Positions 1-10,790 of a stretch of 38,240 nt of DNA are shown piece by piece. How positions within the stretch are numbered: the stretch's first letter is position 1; every line of letters begins with the position of its first letter. The notes under the pieces were generated by a model. It ran no database searches. It saw only the letters and a list, made by a program, of their open reading frames with translations, and was not told the origin of the DNA. The stretch comes from Paludibacter sp. GTDB taxonomy: Bacteria; Bacteroidota; Bacteroidia; Bacteroidales; Paludibacteraceae. A program made the position numbers and the translations under genes. The stretch is taken from positions 1 to 38,240 of the forward strand of contig JACDZH010000007.1 in the NCBI GenBank assembly GCA_013426815.1, written 5' to 3'.

Positions 1-118
1 GACCTTATAACAACAATAAATTTTTAAATACCGCTTTTAGCGGACAACAATGTATTGAAAAATAATATTTAATAAACAGAAACTCGAATAAAAAAACTTT
101 TTATTAATTTATTTCTGA

Positions 119-1963
119 CTAAACTCCACCTATCTTTCGATTCACAATCTCCAAAATCTGACTTTCCAACTCGATGGTATTTTGTTCCATTTCAGTAACT
201 TTTTTAAGCAGTTGAGTCACAAATTCTTTGTCCGTCAGACTACCTGCATTGATTTTTACATTGAGTGCAGCCCCTAAAACTGCAGATCGTGCAGCAAGTA
301 CTCCAACTCCCGCATCTGAAACCGAATTCGGATTACCGGTTTGAGCCATTTCCATCATTACTTCCATCGATTCGTAACTGACCTGCATTACTCTGAACGG
401 AATTTCCATGGCTTTTCGGGTGGCATGTTGAATGGCATCTTTTCTTAACTGTTTTTCTTTATCATCTTTTTGGGGAAGCCCATAAGCATTCATAATAGCA
501 TTGAAAGCCTGTGTGTCTTCGTCAATCAGCTGGAGCAATTCATCATGTGCTGTTTTGCCTTTTTCTGCCCAATAGGTAAATTCTTCCCAACGGTCGTCCC
601 AGCCTTTTTTATGAGCCGACAAATTTGCCACCATTGTTCCCAAAGCAGCACCCATGGCACCCATACAGGCAGCGACAGAGCCACCACCGGGTGCAGCCGA
701 TTCGGAAGCTGTTTCGTGTGTAAATTCTCTAACAGTGAAGTCAACCAACTTTTTTGGTGATTCATTTTCCATAAGGTATTCAATAATTTTCTTTTTCGGA
801 TCAAAAGGAGCCAACTCATCCAAACCAAGTGATTTAACAGCAATTTTCAAAATTTCCTTGTCCGAAATACCGGTAGAACGATGTTGTTTACGTAAAAAAT
901 ATTTTCCGACATCGAGCATTGCCTGCAACGGAACAACACCCACCAATTCGGAGCCGGTAACACGAATTCCACGCATAGCTGCCCGTTCACAAGCCAATTC
1001 AAAAACCTGATGCATAGAAACAGCTGTTGTATCGGTGATATTGAACGACAACTGGGCGATGCCGTATTCTTCTATGTACCAACCGATTCCTTTAACACCT
1101 TTCAACAATCCCTGAATGTACACCGGTTGACCATATTCGTCTTTCTCAATTTTTCCTGTCAATGAATTTCCAGCCCTTTTAACACGTCCTTTCTCACGAA
1201 TATCAAAAGCTATTGCATTTGCCCAACGTGTGGAAGTGGTATTGAGATTCACATTGTAGGCTATCAAAAAATTACGGGCACTCACTGCTGTTGCTCCAGT
1301 TTTACATACCTGTTCATTGAATTTAGTCGGACCAGAATCGGGTTTCCATACAGGATTGGCAAGTTTTTGTGGCAATCCTTCGTATTCGCCTGCACGGCAA
1401 TCTGCCAGATTACGGCGTTTTTCTTCTATTGCAGCAAATTCGTAAAAATAAATCGGAATACCCAATTCATTAGCAATACGTTTTCCTAATTTACAGGCAT
1501 ATTCAGCAGTTTCGTCCATGCTAATACCTTTAATTGGAATTAATGGAAGCACATCTGTGGCTCCAAAACGTGGATGTTCACCTTTGTGTTTGCTCATATC
1601 GATAAGCTCTGCAGCCATTTTCACTGCACGAAAAGCCGCTTCACAAACCTGTTTTGGTTCACCTACAAAAGTTACTACAGTGCGGTTCGTGGCTTTTCCG
1701 GGATCAACATCAATGAGTTTCACACCATCTTCCGATTTAATCACTTCGAGAATTTTATTGATAATTCCCATATCACGACCCTCGCTGAAATTGGGAACGC
1801 ATTCAATGATTTGAAGCCCTCCTGAATCCCCCCGCTGGTGGAAATTTTGGATTAGCTCTGATTTTACATTCTCTTTAGATAAAGATTGATTTGATTCGTG
1901 TTTCATATTATTTTGTTGCTTGTTTGCTAGCATTTTAGAACTTCCGTTCTTAAAGTCCCACAT
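119..1963 (-). CDS. ftcD: Bifunctional glutamate formimidoyltransferase / formimidoyltetrahydrofolate cyclodeaminase
   Basis: Last step of histidine degradation: the formimino group of N-formimino-glutamate goes to tetrahydrofolate, then is deaminated to 5,10-methenyl-THF plus ammonia, leaving glutamate. The formiminotransferase domain begins at about residue 51 (IIECVPNFSEGRD) and has GEHPRFGATD, whose His130 matches the family's catalytic His. The cyclodeaminase domain fills the last ~200 residues and opens with the glycine-rich APGGGSVAACMGAMGAALG. Two-domain fusions of this kind are known in Bacteroidota and animals. It is the last gene of the hut operon; its first ATG lies 22 nt after the hutI stop. 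The odd part is the ~50-residue N-terminal extension: there is no ATG next to the normal family start, so translation must begin at 1963 or at the internal ATG at 1906. The extension includes a GC-rich stretch with six consecutive G. Confidence 0.93.
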   Translation of the reverse strand: MWDFKNGSSKMLANKQQNNMKHESNQSLSKENVKSELIQNFHQRGDSGGLQIIECVPNFSEGRDMGIINKILEVIKSEDGVKLIDVDPGKATNRTVVTFVGEPKQVCEAAFRAVKMAAELIDMSKHKGEHPRFGATDVLPLIPIKGISMDETAEYACKLGKRIANELGIPIYFYEFAAIEEKRRNLADCRAGEYEGLPQKLANPVWKPDSGPTKFNEQVCKTGATAVSARNFLIAYNVNLNTTSTRWANAIAFDIREKGRVKRAGNSLTGKIEKDEYGQPVYIQGLLKGVKGIGWYIEEYGIAQLSFNITDTTAVSMHQVFELACERAAMRGIRVTGSELVGVVPLQAMLDVGKYFLRKQHRSTGISDKEILKIAVKSLGLDELAPFDPKKKIIEYLMENESPKKLVDFTVREFTHETASESAAPGGGSVAACMGAMGAALGTMVANLSAHKKGWDDRWEEFTYWAEKGKTAHDELLQLIDEDTQAFNAIMNAYGLPQKDDKEKQLRKDAIQHATRKAMEIPFRVMQVSYESMEVMMEMAQTGNPNSVSDAGVGVLAARSAVLGAALNVKINAGSLTDKEFVTQLLKKVTEMEQNTIELESQILEIVNRKIGGV

Positions 1964-1985
1964 CGGTGAATTTTGGTGGCTTATT

Positions 1986-3218
1986 TTAGAGGGCTTGTTT
2001 CCCTGTCTTCCATACTTTACCAGGTCTTAATTCTCCTTGTCGGTAGATTATTTCCCGAAAATCATTCGTTTTAAATGCAATAAAATCGGCGATATAACCT
2101 TGTTTTAAAATTCCCCTGTCCTGTTTTTTTAAGGCATTAGCGGCTCTGCAAGTCAGTGCAGCAAGTACTTCTGCTGAAGTCAGTTTTTCATAAACTCCCA
2201 ACAAAGCTGCTTCTACCAATAAATTTCCCATTGGTGCAGAACCTGGATTCCAGTCGGAAGCAATAACCAGTGAAGTTTCGGCATCAAGTAATTGGTGTGC
2301 GGGTGCAAAAGGTTCGCCCAATCCAATAGATGCACCCGGCAATACAACAGGAATGACATTCCTCATTGCCAAAAAAGCAATTTCCGCCTTATTTGCTGCT
2401 TCCAGATGATCGATACTCAACGCCTGAACTTCGTTTGCCAATGCTACAGCACCAACACTAACACTAAACTGGTCGCCGTGAATCGTAATATCAAAACCCA
2501 TTTCTTTTGCTTTCATCAAATATTTTCTGGCTGCTGTAACTGAGAAAGCACTTTTTTCAATAAAAATATCAATTCGATTTGATAATTTTCTTTTCTTTAT
2601 TTCGGGCAATAATTTTTCTATAATATGTTGCAAATATTCATTTTCGTTACCTTTAAAATCTTTTGGTAAAATGTGTGCTGCAAGACAAGTTGGAATTAAA
2701 TCGGCAATTGAATTGCTATCTGCGAGTTTTATTGCTTCCAGTATTTTTAACTCCTGTTCAATCGATAATCCATATCCACTTTTTACCTCAATAGTTGTAA
2801 CGCCCTGTTCCAGTAGTTTTTGTGCACGTTGAGTGGTTAATTCAGCCAGTTCGGCAATCGATGCTTCACGTGTTTTCTGAACGGTACTCCAAATTCCACC
2901 ACCCGATTCAGCAATTTCGAGGTAACTTTTTCCGGCAAGGCGCATGTCATAGTCAGTTGCCCGTGATCCCGCCCAACAAATATGGGTATGAACATCAATC
3001 ATTCCGGGCAAACCGACAAAATCACCTTCTAATAATTCAATATTGGCATCCGAAAATAGGACTTTTAACTGTTCAAAATTACCAACTGCAACTATCTTTC
3101 CATTGTGATGCACAATTCCACCATCAGGAATGATTTCCATTTGTTCATCGGATAAATGACCTTTTTCGGGCAATTTATCCATGGTAAGCAATTGTTTGAA
3201 AGGTCCGGTAAGTATCAT
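1986..3218 (-). CDS. hutI: Imidazolonepropionase (HutI)
   Basis: Hydrolyses 4-imidazolone-5-propionate to N-formimino-L-glutamate, the third step of histidine breakdown, in the cytoplasm. It is a metal-dependent amidohydrolase of 410 residues, the usual family length. [12 protein letters not shown] holds the HxH metal pair (His77, His79). Further ligand and substrate motifs are [15 protein letters not shown] and [11 protein letters not shown]. The start is well defined because its ATG overlaps the hutU stop as ATGA (3215-3218), a classic translational-coupling junction. Confidence is high from motifs plus the hut context. Confidence 0.96.
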   Translation of the reverse strand: MILTGPFKQLLTMDKLPEKGHLSDEQMEIIPDGGIVHHNGKIVAVGNFEQLKVLFSDANIELLEGDFVGLPGMIDVHTHICWAGSRATDYDMRLAGKSYLEIAESGGGIWSTVQKTREASIAELAELTTQRAQKLLEQGVTTIEVKSGYGLSIEQELKILEAIKLADSNSIADLIPTCLAAHILPKDFKGNENEYLQHIIEKLLPEIKKRKLSNRIDIFIEKSAFSVTAARKYLMKAKEMGFDITIHGDQFSVSVGAVALANEVQALSIDHLEAANKAEIAFLAMRNVIPVVLPGASIGLGEPFAPAHQLLDAETSLVIASDWNPGSAPMGNLLVEAALLGVYEKLTSAEVLAALTCRAANALKKQDRGILKQGYIADFIAFKTNDFREIIYRQGELRPGKVWKTGKQAL

Positions 3219-4891
3219 AAATTAAAATTCATATCAAATTTTCTTCTGTTTTCTATAGCAATTTCATATCCTGCGTCGGCATGACGATAAATTCCCATTG
3301 CCGGATCGTTGTACAAAACACGACTCAGGCATTCGGCTGCCCTGTCGGTTCCATCGGCTATTACTACCATGCCCGCATGTTGTGAATAACCAATGCCAAC
3401 ACCGCCACCGTGATGGAACGAAACCCAAGTTGCACCACCGCCTGTATTTGCCATTAAATTGAGCAATGGCCAGTCGGAAACGGCGTCACTGCCATCCAAC
3501 ATTCCTTCCGTTTCACGATTGGGTGAAGCTACCGAGCCACAATCCAGATGATCGCGTCCAATAACAATCGGTGCTTTTACTTTTCCTTCTTTTACCAATT
3601 GATTAAACATCAAACCTGCTTTTTCGCGTTCACTCATTCCCAACCAACAAATACGACTTGGCAATCCCTGAAATGGAACTTTTTCCTGTGCTTCTGTCAG
3701 CCATTTAATTAAATGCTCATTTTCAGAAAAAAGTTTCATTAATTCTCTGTCTGTAGTAAAAATATCTTCAGGATCGCCCGAAAGTGCCACCCAGCGAAAG
3801 GGACCTTTGCCATCGCAGAAAAGCGGACGAATAAATTTAGGAACAAAACCATCATAATCGAAAGCATGTATTTCGCCACCCTGATGAGCAAACTCACGCA
3901 AGTTATTTCCATAATCGAATGTTATGCTCCCCCGTTTTTGCATTTCGAGCATGAAACCCACATGACGTGCCATGCTTTTCAGCGAACGCTCTTTATATGC
4001 TGTCGGGTTTGATTTTCTCATTTCATAAGCTTCTTTCAGGGTCAATCCATTGGGAACATATCCGTGCAACGGATCGTGAGCCGAAGTCTGATCGGTAAGA
4101 ATATCTGGAATAATGCTGTCGCTCAATAGTTTTTCTAGAACATCGCCAATATCGCCTACTAATCCTACCGAAAGCACTTCTCCTTTTTCTTTGGCTTCAA
4201 GAATCCAGCCTATTGCTTCACTGTAATCCGAAGTCATTTTATCGAGATACCGCGTATCCAGCCGTTTTTTTATTCGTTCAGCATCCACATCCACACCGAG
4301 AAAAACAGCTCCTGCCATAGTTGCAGCGAGTGGTTGAGCGCCACTCATTCCTCCAATTCCTCCCGAAACAATTAGTTTTGAATTTAAATTTCCGTTGAAA
4401 TATTTTCTGCCACACTCCACAAATGTTTCAAAAGTTCCTTGCAAAATTCCCTGTGAACCAATGTAAATCCAACTACCGGCAGTCATTTGCCCATACATCA
4501 TCAAACCTCTCGATTTCAATTCTTCGAAATGCTCCCAAGTTGCCCAGGCAGGAACGAGGTTGCTATTGGCAATCATCACCCGTGGTGCCTGTGGATGTGA
4601 CCGAACCAATCCAATCGGTTTGCCGGATTGAACCAAAAGTGAAACATTTTCATCCATTTCGAGTAGAATTCGAATAATTTCTTTTACTGCATCGGTATTA
4701 CGGGCAGCCTGTCCTGTTCCACCATACACAATCAGGTTCGCGGGATCTTCGGCCACTTCAGCGTCCAGATTATTCAGGAACATCCGTAACGGTGCTTCCG
4801 TTTGCCATGACCTCGCTTGCAACTGATTTCCTGTCGGAGCTTTATAATGCGGATGGGAAGCGTATTTCTCAATAAATTCCGAATAATTCAT
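3215..4891 (-). CDS. hutU: Urocanate hydratase (HutU)
   Basis: Converts urocanate to 4-imidazolone-5-propionate using a tightly bound NAD+. Family signatures are [10 protein letters not shown] near the N-terminus, the NAD-binding segment [19 protein letters not shown], and [13 protein letters not shown] with the conserved active-site Cys. The downstream [20 protein letters not shown] block is also typical. The ATG start at 4891 ([10 protein letters not shown]) gives 558 residues, close to the ~555 of the classic enzymes. A TTG seven codons upstream (4912) is possible but unneeded. The gene overlaps the hutH 3' end by 23 nt and the hutI start by 4 nt, so the three are very likely co-translated. 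Confidence 0.96.
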   Translation of the reverse strand: MNYSEFIEKYASHPHYKAPTGNQLQARSWQTEAPLRMFLNNLDAEVAEDPANLIVYGGTGQAARNTDAVKEIIRILLEMDENVSLLVQSGKPIGLVRSHPQAPRVMIANSNLVPAWATWEHFEELKSRGLMMYGQMTAGSWIYIGSQGILQGTFETFVECGRKYFNGNLNSKLIVSGGIGGMSGAQPLAATMAGAVFLGVDVDAERIKKRLDTRYLDKMTSDYSEAIGWILEAKEKGEVLSVGLVGDIGDVLEKLLSDSIIPDILTDQTSAHDPLHGYVPNGLTLKEAYEMRKSNPTAYKERSLKSMARHVGFMLEMQKRGSITFDYGNNLREFAHQGGEIHAFDYDGFVPKFIRPLFCDGKGPFRWVALSGDPEDIFTTDRELMKLFSENEHLIKWLTEAQEKVPFQGLPSRICWLGMSEREKAGLMFNQLVKEGKVKAPIVIGRDHLDCGSVASPNRETEGMLDGSDAVSDWPLLNLMANTGGGATWVSFHHGGGVGIGYSQHAGMVVIADGTDRAAECLSRVLYNDPAMGIYRHADAGYEIAIENRRKFDMNFNL

Positions 4892-6461
4892 GATTTTCGT
4901 TTTTAAAATCAATATGATGTTTCACGACACTCTGATTCAAGTGACTTATAATGCGTTTTGACTGAATCAACCCAATGGCTTTTTCAATGTCGTCGGAGAA
5001 TATCCGGTCGGTATCGGCAAAGGGAATTTGTTCACGTATCAGTTTGTGGGCTTCTTCGACCAACACACCCGACTTCAGCGGTCGGCGAAAATCGAATCCT
5101 TGTGCAGCTGTCAGCATTTCGATAGCCAGAATTTTTTCAAGATTAGCAACAATACGCAGGCTTTTGCGAACGCCGATAGAACCCATGCTCACATGGTCTT
5201 CCTGACCGAGCGAAGTGGGAATACTGTCGGCACTGGCAGGAAAACACTGTGTTTTATTTTCGCTTACCAATGCTGCTGTGGTATATTGTAAAATCATAAA
5301 TCCCGAATTCAGTCCGGTGTGTTTCATAAGTAATTTTGGTAATCCGGGAACACTTTCCATCATCGACAAATAAACCCGACGATCGGCAATATTACCCAAT
5401 TCGGCTGCTGCCAGTCCGGCATAATCGATGGGCATGGCAATGGGTTGACCATGGAAATGCCCACCACTAATGGTTTTATCTTCAGAAAAAATAATGGGAT
5501 TGTCGGTAACCGAGTTAATTTCTATAAGAATGGTTTCTTTCAGATGCAGCCAGGCATTGCGCGAAGCACCATGAACCTGCGGAATGCAGCGCAGCGAATA
5601 TGGATCTTGAACCCGGTGGCAATTTTTATGCGAAGTGACAATTTGTGAATGATGAAGCAGTGCCCGCATGCGTTTTGCCACATACAAACTGCCGGAATAG
5701 GGTCGGAGATTGTGCAATTCTTCATCAAAACATTTGACAGAACCCATCATGGCTTCGTGGTCGATGGCTGCAATGATATCGGCATGATCGAGGCAATTCT
5801 GGAATTTTTCCAACAAAATAACCGCATGAGCACTTATAAACTGCGTTCCGTTTATCAACGCTAAACCTTCTTTTGGTCCCAAATCAACCGGTTTCATGCT
5901 CAACAGTTCCAAAACTTCGGACATAGGTTTTAGCTGGTTTTTATACCAAACATTTCCCAATCCAACAAGTGGCAGAAATAAATGCGAAAGTGGTGCCAAA
6001 TCGCCGGATGCACCGACAGAACCCTGTTCGGGCACATAAGGAATAACATCATTATCGATATGCCAAAAAATACGTTCGATAGTTTCGATGGCAATGCCCG
6101 AATATCCTTTGCACAAGGCGTGAACCTTGAGTATCAACATCAGACTAGCAATTTCCTTGTCAATCGGGTTACCAACACCTACACTGTGGCTCATCAACAG
6201 GTTGTACTGGAGTTTTCGGGTATCTTGTTTGCCAATCAATGTAGTGCACAATGGTCCGAAACCGGTATTTATGCCATATACTATTTTCCGTTTGCTAACA
6301 ATCTGTTGCACTACCTCTCTGTTCATCTGTACTTTAGCCTGTACTTCAGCAGTCAAAATTCCTTTTTCAATACCACGGGCTAAGTTGAGTGCATTTCCAA
6401 TGGTCATCGAATCTTCGCCGTAACGAAATTCTTTCAACTTTTTATCTTTTAGCATGTGCAT
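4869..6461 (-). CDS. hutH: Histidine ammonia-lyase (HutH)
   Basis: Removes ammonia from L-histidine to give urocanate, the committed step of the pathway. The Ala-Ser-Gly triad that cyclises to the MIO electrophile is visible at residues 151-153 in [14 protein letters not shown]. Other family blocks are [10 protein letters not shown] near residue 62, SVTDNPI and QEDHVSMGS. Length is 530 residues against ~510 typical. The start at 6461 is preferred over an ATG two codons in because AGGA lies 8 nt upstream. It is the first gene of the operon. No convincing TTTG/TAnnTTTG promoter was found immediately upstream; a lone TATATTTG at 6573-6580 lacks a well-placed -33 element. Confidence 0.96.
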   Translation of the reverse strand: MHMLKDKKLKEFRYGEDSMTIGNALNLARGIEKGILTAEVQAKVQMNREVVQQIVSKRKIVYGINTGFGPLCTTLIGKQDTRKLQYNLLMSHSVGVGNPIDKEIASLMLILKVHALCKGYSGIAIETIERIFWHIDNDVIPYVPEQGSVGASGDLAPLSHLFLPLVGLGNVWYKNQLKPMSEVLELLSMKPVDLGPKEGLALINGTQFISAHAVILLEKFQNCLDHADIIAAIDHEAMMGSVKCFDEELHNLRPYSGSLYVAKRMRALLHHSQIVTSHKNCHRVQDPYSLRCIPQVHGASRNAWLHLKETILIEINSVTDNPIIFSEDKTISGGHFHGQPIAMPIDYAGLAAAELGNIADRRVYLSMMESVPGLPKLLMKHTGLNSGFMILQYTTAALVSENKTQCFPASADSIPTSLGQEDHVSMGSIGVRKSLRIVANLEKILAIEMLTAAQGFDFRRPLKSGVLVEEAHKLIREQIPFADTDRIFSDDIEKAIGLIQSKRIISHLNQSVVKHHIDFKNENHELFGIY

Positions 6462-6772
6462 TTCAGTCCTGAATTAAGGGTTATCAGCTTGCTTTGATAT
6501 CAATTAAAATGAAATTTCTCTGAGGAATCACACTTTTAAAACATAAAAATGCAAATTCATTCCAATTACATGCAAATATATAGATTGTTTTTTACAAATA
6601 GAATTAAAACAGTAAATATCAGTATTTTTTTTTCGGAATTCAGCTAGATAAGTTGAACTAACAAAAAGTAGAATTTTAATGACATAAATTGAAGTTAAAA
6701 TTAATTCATAAGATGCAAAACGGAATATACCAGATAGATAATCAGAAATAAATTCTAGTGTTTCTATTGCAC
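6462..6772. other. Intergenic region upstream of hutH, no gene seen
   Basis: AT-rich DNA between the hutH start and the terminator of the sdh operon. A short minus-strand reading frame at 6528-6785 runs into the terminator stem, has no recognisable motif and is very AT-biased, so I do not call it. The hut promoter and any histidine- or urocanate-responsive operator should lie here, but no clear operator palindrome was recognised. Confidence 0.6.
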
Positions 6773-6811
6773 AAAAAAAGACCATATCGAATACCGATAT
6801 GGTCTTTTTTT
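6773..6811 (-). terminator. Bidirectional intrinsic terminator after sdhB
   Basis: A perfect 17-bp inverted repeat (6773-6789 with 6795-6811) around the 5-nt loop AATAC, with A-run and T-run flanks. It lies 20 nt after the sdhB stop and can terminate on either strand. Confidence 0.93.
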
Positions 6812-6830
6812 ATTATTATTAAGCAGGTAA

Positions 6831-7586
6831 TTAATCTTTAAATTTAGCACTTAAAAATTCACGGTTCAAGCGGGCAATATGCGAAATAGAAATGGCTTTG
6901 GGGCATTCGGCTTCGCAAGCTCCGGTATTGGTACAATTACCGAAACCAAGTTCATCCATTTTGGCTACCATGGCTTTAGCACGATGTGCTGCTTCCACTT
7001 TTCCCTGTGGTAGTAATGCCAGTTGACTTACTTTAGCTGCTACAAACAACATGGCTGAACCGTTTTTACAGGTAGCGGCACAGGCTCCACAACCAATGCA
7101 CGAAGCTGCGTCCATTGCCTCGTCGGCAAAAACTTTCGAAATCGGAATTGCATTTCCATCAGGTACGCCACCGGTATTGACAGATACATAACCTCCGGCT
7201 TGAATTATTTTATCAAAAGCGCCACGATCGACCATCAAATCTTTGATTACAGGAAATGCCGCCGAACGCCAAGGCTCAATTGTAATGGTTTGACCGTTGT
7301 GAAAACGACGAATATGAAGCTGGCAAGTTGTGGTTTCACCATCAAGTCCGTGCGGATGACCATTAATAAACAAACTACACATTCCACAAATTCCTTCGCG
7401 GCAATCATGATCAAATGCAATTGGTTCTTTGCGTTCTTTAACTAATTTTTCATTCAGAATGTCGAGCATTTCGAGGAATGAATTATCGGTCGATACATTG
7501 TCCAATTTATAAGTTTCGAATTCGCCTTTTACTTTAGGACCGGCTTGACGCCAAATTTTTAACGTTAAATTTATATTTTTTTCCAT
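6831..7586 (-). CDS. sdhB: Succinate dehydrogenase / fumarate reductase iron-sulfur subunit
   Basis: Electron-transfer subunit linking the flavoprotein to the membrane cytochrome b. The N-terminal ferredoxin domain has CREGICGMC (Cys62, 67, 70) plus Cys88 for [2Fe-2S]. The C-terminal domain has [11 protein letters not shown] (Cys163, 166, 169, 173) and [12 protein letters not shown] (Cys218, 224, 228) for the [4Fe-4S] and [3Fe-4S] clusters. The 251-residue length and the 3-subunit arrangement fit the Bacteroides-type enzyme, which in anaerobes mainly reduces fumarate to succinate. It is the third structural gene of sdhCAB but is separated from sdhA by a 526-bp repeat-bounded insert; its ATG is only 8 nt from the inner repeat, so its leader is made of element DNA. 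Confidence 0.95.
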   Translation of the reverse strand: MEKNINLTLKIWRQAGPKVKGEFETYKLDNVSTDNSFLEMLDILNEKLVKERKEPIAFDHDCREGICGMCSLFINGHPHGLDGETTTCQLHIRRFHNGQTITIEPWRSAAFPVIKDLMVDRGAFDKIIQAGGYVSVNTGGVPDGNAIPISKVFADEAMDAASCIGCGACAATCKNGSAMLFVAAKVSQLALLPQGKVEAAHRAKAMVAKMDELGFGNCTNTGACEAECPKAISISHIARLNREFLSAKFKD

Positions 7587-7594
7587 GGGAATAT

Positions 7595-7624
7595 AGTTAC
7601 GAGTTACAAGTTACGAGTTACAAG
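7595..7624 (+). repeat. Inverted repeat, left end of the four-helix-bundle cassette
   Basis: 30 nt built from tandem GTTACNAG/TTACAAG words. It is the inverted partner of 8080-8109, with 27 of 30 positions identical. It sits 8 nt from the sdhB start codon. Confidence 0.85.
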
Positions 7625-7673
7625 TTTAAAGAACCGGAAGCTGGTAGTGTAACAGTTATTAGTAATTTATTTA

Positions 7674-8039
7674 TTATATTTCTGTACGAACTTTAATAGA
7701 TTTAATATGCGAAGAAGTCATTTTTATTATTTCGAAAACAAGAATCTGAATTTGTTCAGATTTTTCTTTTTCTAAAAAATCTAACTCTTGGGAAATAATA
7801 ATTTGTGTTTCTAGTTCAGAGGCTGAGCCCAAGCAAATATAAAGAAAATGAACCAATTCCTTATCGGAATTTCGGCCACAACCTTCAGCAATATTTGAAG
7901 GTATTGAAACTGCAGCTCTTCTCATTTGCGATACCAATCCAAATTGTTCGTTGGTCGGAAACGAACTAGTGATTTCATAGATTAATTTCACTAAATCAAT
8001 TCCCTTTTGCCAAACTTTTAGATCTTTATGACTGGTCAT
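7674..8039 (-). CDS. Four-helix-bundle protein (23S rRNA intervening-sequence / S23 family)
   Basis: A 121-residue, predominantly helical protein with the family core RRAAVSIPSNIAEGCGR (about residues 41-57) and the later LGSASELETQI block. Homologues are encoded in intervening sequences of some 23S rRNA genes and are related in fold to the Avd accessory protein of diversity-generating retroelements; the function of free-standing copies is not established. The gene lies between sdhA and sdhB in the same orientation, with 30-nt inverted repeats just outside it on both sides that reach almost to the flanking genes. It has no obvious link to respiration, so I infer a mobile or formerly mobile cassette carried in the sdh operon. 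No reverse transcriptase or transposase is nearby. It is probably transcribed from the sdh promoter. Confidence 0.88.
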   Translation of the reverse strand: MTSHKDLKVWQKGIDLVKLIYEITSSFPTNEQFGLVSQMRRAAVSIPSNIAEGCGRNSDKELVHFLYICLGSASELETQIIISQELDFLEKEKSEQIQILVFEIIKMTSSHIKSIKVRTEI

Positions 8040-8079
8040 ATGCTAATCATTTATCTACTTTTAAATGAAAACCTCTTTT

Positions 8080-8109
8080 CTTGTAACTAGTAACTTGTAA
8101 CTAGTTACT
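8080..8109 (+). repeat. Inverted repeat, right end of the four-helix-bundle cassette
   Basis: 30 nt, two near-identical units of CTTGTAACTAGTAA type, inverted relative to 7595-7624. It ends 3 nt before the sdhA stop codon. Shorter relatives of the same word occur at 19045-19060 and 32272-32290. Confidence 0.85.
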
Positions 8110-8112
8110 ATC

Positions 8113-10089
8113 TTACGCCTTATAATTCCGTTGTTGACGATGAACAAATTCATAATCGAGTGCTTCTTTCAGCAATTCGGGTTCTTCACCTTCGCCATTG
8201 AATTTCCAACATGAAGCAAATGAGAATTCTTCGTCGTTACGAAGTGCTTCACCATCCGGTGTTTGGTATTCTTCGCGAAAGTGACCGCCACACGATTCTT
8301 CGCGCATCAAAGCGTCACGGGCAATGAGTTCGCCGATTTCGATAAAATCGGCCATACGTAAGGCTTTTTCGAGTTCCACATTCAAATCGGTACTTACACC
8401 CGGAACATACACTTTTGTCCAGAATTCATGACGAACTGCTTTTATTTTTTCCAATGCTGTTTCCAAACCTGCTTTGTTACGTCCCATACCTACAAAATCC
8501 CACATGATTAAACCCAATTCACGATGAATAGAATCGACAGATGTATCACCCTGAATTTTCATGATTTTTTCGATTTTGGCGCGAATCCCTTTTTCGGCTT
8601 GGTCAAACTCTGGTAAATCGGTACTTAAACGTGGTACTTGAATCTGATCGGCTAAATAATTCTGAATGGTATATGGTAATACAAAATATCCATCGGCCAA
8701 ACCCTGCATCAAAGCCGAAGCACCCAAACGGTTTGCACCATGATCGGAAAAATTGGCTTCACCAATACAGAATAAACCTTTGACCGAAGTTTGTAATTCG
8801 TAATCCACCCAAACGCCACCCATTGTGTAGTGAATGGCCGGATAAATCATCATAGGCATTTTATATGGATTTTCGTCAACAATTTTTTCATACATTTGGA
8901 AAAGGTTTCCGTAACGGGCACGGATAGTATTTTCACCTAAACGCTCGATGGACGAAGAAAAATCAAGATAAACAGCCAAACCGGTATTACCAACTCCATA
9001 ACCTGCATCGCAACGTTCTTTGGCAGCACGTGAAGCCACATCGCGGGGCACTAAGTTACCAAAAGCAGGATAACGGCGTTCGAGGTAATAATCGCGTTCA
9101 TCTTCTTTCAAATCGGTTGCTTTTTTCTTTCCGGCACGGATAGCTTCAGCATCCTCTTTCAGTTTTGGCACCCAAATACGACCATCGTTACGCAATGATT
9201 CCGACATCAAAGTCAGTTTCGATTGAGTTTCGCCGTGAACCGGAATACAGGTCGGGTGAATTTGACAATAGGCAGGATTTGAAATATATGCTCCTTTTTT
9301 ATACATTTGAACCGCAGCCGATGCATTTGAAGTCATGGCATTGGTCGAAAGGAAAAAAGTATTTCCGTAACCACCGCTTCCAACTACCACCGCATGCGCA
9401 AAAAATCTTTCAATTTTGCCCGAAACCAAATTACGGGCAATAATACCACGGGCACGACCATCGATAATTACAACATCCAACATTTCGTAACGCGAAAACA
9501 ATTTGACAGCTCCTTTGCCTACCTGACGGCTTAAAGCCGAATATGCACCAAGTAATAATTGTTGTCCGGTTTGTCCTTTTGCATAAAAAGTACGCGAAAC
9601 CTGAGCTCCACCAAATGAACGGTTGTCGAGCAAGCCGCCATATTCACGGGCAAATGGAACACCTTGTGCCACACATTGGTCGATAATTCCGTTGGACACT
9701 TCGGCCAAACGATATACATTGGCTTCGCGGGCGCGATAATCGCCACCTTTGATAGTATCGTAGAAAAGACGGTAAACCGAGTCGCCATCGTTTTGATAAT
9801 TTTTTGCAGCATTGATACCACCTTGTGCAGCAATAGAATGCGCACGACGGGGAGAATCCTGAATACAAAAGTTTAATACATTGAAACCCAATTCGGCCAT
9901 CGACGCAGCAGCCGAAGAACCGGCAAGTCCAGTACCGACAACGATAATATCCAATCGACGTTTATTGGATGGATTTACTAATTTTTGATGGGCTTTGTAA
10001 TTACTCCATTTTTCAGCTAAAACACCCTCCGGAATTCTAGCATCTATTTTTGTTGCTTCTACCGCAGTAGATTCTTGTTTCTTTGCCAT
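8113..10089 (-). CDS. sdhA: Succinate dehydrogenase / fumarate reductase flavoprotein subunit
   Basis: Catalytic subunit interconverting fumarate and succinate. The FAD-binding Rossmann motif [12 protein letters not shown] is at residues 50-61. [15 protein letters not shown] holds the His (residue 84) that covalently binds FAD. Substrate and active-site blocks include [24 protein letters not shown] with the catalytic Arg, and [20 protein letters not shown], followed by [21 protein letters not shown]. At 658 residues it is the long form usual in Bacteroidota three-subunit enzymes. It is co-oriented with sdhC, 29 nt downstream of it. Whether the physiological direction is fumarate reduction or succinate oxidation is not visible from sequence; the hydrogenase next door makes fumarate reduction the better guess. 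Confidence 0.96.
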   Translation of the reverse strand: MAKKQESTAVEATKIDARIPEGVLAEKWSNYKAHQKLVNPSNKRRLDIIVVGTGLAGSSAAASMAELGFNVLNFCIQDSPRRAHSIAAQGGINAAKNYQNDGDSVYRLFYDTIKGGDYRAREANVYRLAEVSNGIIDQCVAQGVPFAREYGGLLDNRSFGGAQVSRTFYAKGQTGQQLLLGAYSALSRQVGKGAVKLFSRYEMLDVVIIDGRARGIIARNLVSGKIERFFAHAVVVGSGGYGNTFFLSTNAMTSNASAAVQMYKKGAYISNPAYCQIHPTCIPVHGETQSKLTLMSESLRNDGRIWVPKLKEDAEAIRAGKKKATDLKEDERDYYLERRYPAFGNLVPRDVASRAAKERCDAGYGVGNTGLAVYLDFSSSIERLGENTIRARYGNLFQMYEKIVDENPYKMPMMIYPAIHYTMGGVWVDYELQTSVKGLFCIGEANFSDHGANRLGASALMQGLADGYFVLPYTIQNYLADQIQVPRLSTDLPEFDQAEKGIRAKIEKIMKIQGDTSVDSIHRELGLIMWDFVGMGRNKAGLETALEKIKAVRHEFWTKVYVPGVSTDLNVELEKALRMADFIEIGELIARDALMREESCGGHFREEYQTPDGEALRNDEEFSFASCWKFNGEGEEPELLKEALDYEFVHRQQRNYKA

Positions 10090-10118
10090 AATTTAATTTA
10101 CAATTTTAGAATTTACAA

Positions 10119-10790
10119 TTAGGTTGCACACCCAAATAAGTAATAAACAGGGATAGACATAAACATCAAAATCACTATGGATGAAATTATATTTGCAAAC
10201 ATTTTTACACGTGGCAACCAAGTTCTATTATTCAAACCCAATGTATGCAATGCACTCCAAACTCCATGTGTAATGTGAAACCACAGTGCCGACAGCCATA
10301 CAATGTAAAGCACGCAATATGCCCAATTACTAAATAAATCTTCTACATAAGCAGCACCATTGGCTGGGTCAAATTGTCCGGTATGAATACCACTAATTTC
10401 TGCAAATTGCATTTTGTACCAAAAGTTAAACATGTGTAAGCCAAGGAAACCGAGCACAATAATTCCCAACACCAACATGTTTTGAGAAGCCCAATCCACA
10501 CTTTTTTGATTTTTAGTTACAGAGTACTTCTGTTGGCCTCGTGCCCTCATATTCTGAAAAGTAAGATACAGAGCATACAAAATGTGAAAAACAAAACCAG
10601 CTGCCAGCATACTTGTACCTACTAAAGCATACCAATTTGCGCCTAGAAATGCACAGATAGCATTATATCCTTCGGGCGAAATAATCACCACAATATTCAT
10701 AATGCTGTGAAACAATAAAAATATCACGAGAAACACCCCCGTGATACTCATAATAAGCTTTCGCCCAATTGAGGAGTCAAGTAACCACAT
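10119..10790 (-). CDS. sdhC: Succinate dehydrogenase / fumarate reductase cytochrome b subunit
   Basis: Membrane anchor and quinone-reactive subunit. The 223-residue sequence has about five hydrophobic spans, and His residues inside or next to them (FHSIMN, FHILYAL, LHMFNFW, FHITHGVWSALH) are candidate ligands for two haems b, as in the Wolinella/Bacillus class of a single large anchor. The N-terminus SSIGRKLIMSITGVFLVIFL is typical. It is the first gene of the sdhCAB operon, with a promoter about 100 nt upstream. Confidence 0.93.
   Translation of the reverse strand: MWLLDSSIGRKLIMSITGVFLVIFLLFHSIMNIVVIISPEGYNAICAFLGANWYALVGTSMLAAGFVFHILYALYLTFQNMRARGQQKYSVTKNQKSVDWASQNMLVLGIIVLGFLGLHMFNFWYKMQFAEISGIHTGQFDPANGAAYVEDLFSNWAYCVLYIVWLSALWFHITHGVWSALHTLGLNNRTWLPRVKMFANIISSIVILMFMSIPVYYLFGCAT

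Noticed and set aside
6528-6785. 85-codon minus-strand reading frame upstream of hutH
   Set aside because: It runs into the terminator stem after sdhB, is very AT-biased, and shows no motif, promoter or ribosome site.
7674-8039. Four-helix-bundle gene as the Avd subunit of a diversity-generating retroelement
   Set aside because: No reverse transcriptase, template repeat or variable target gene is seen nearby; only the fold family is shared.
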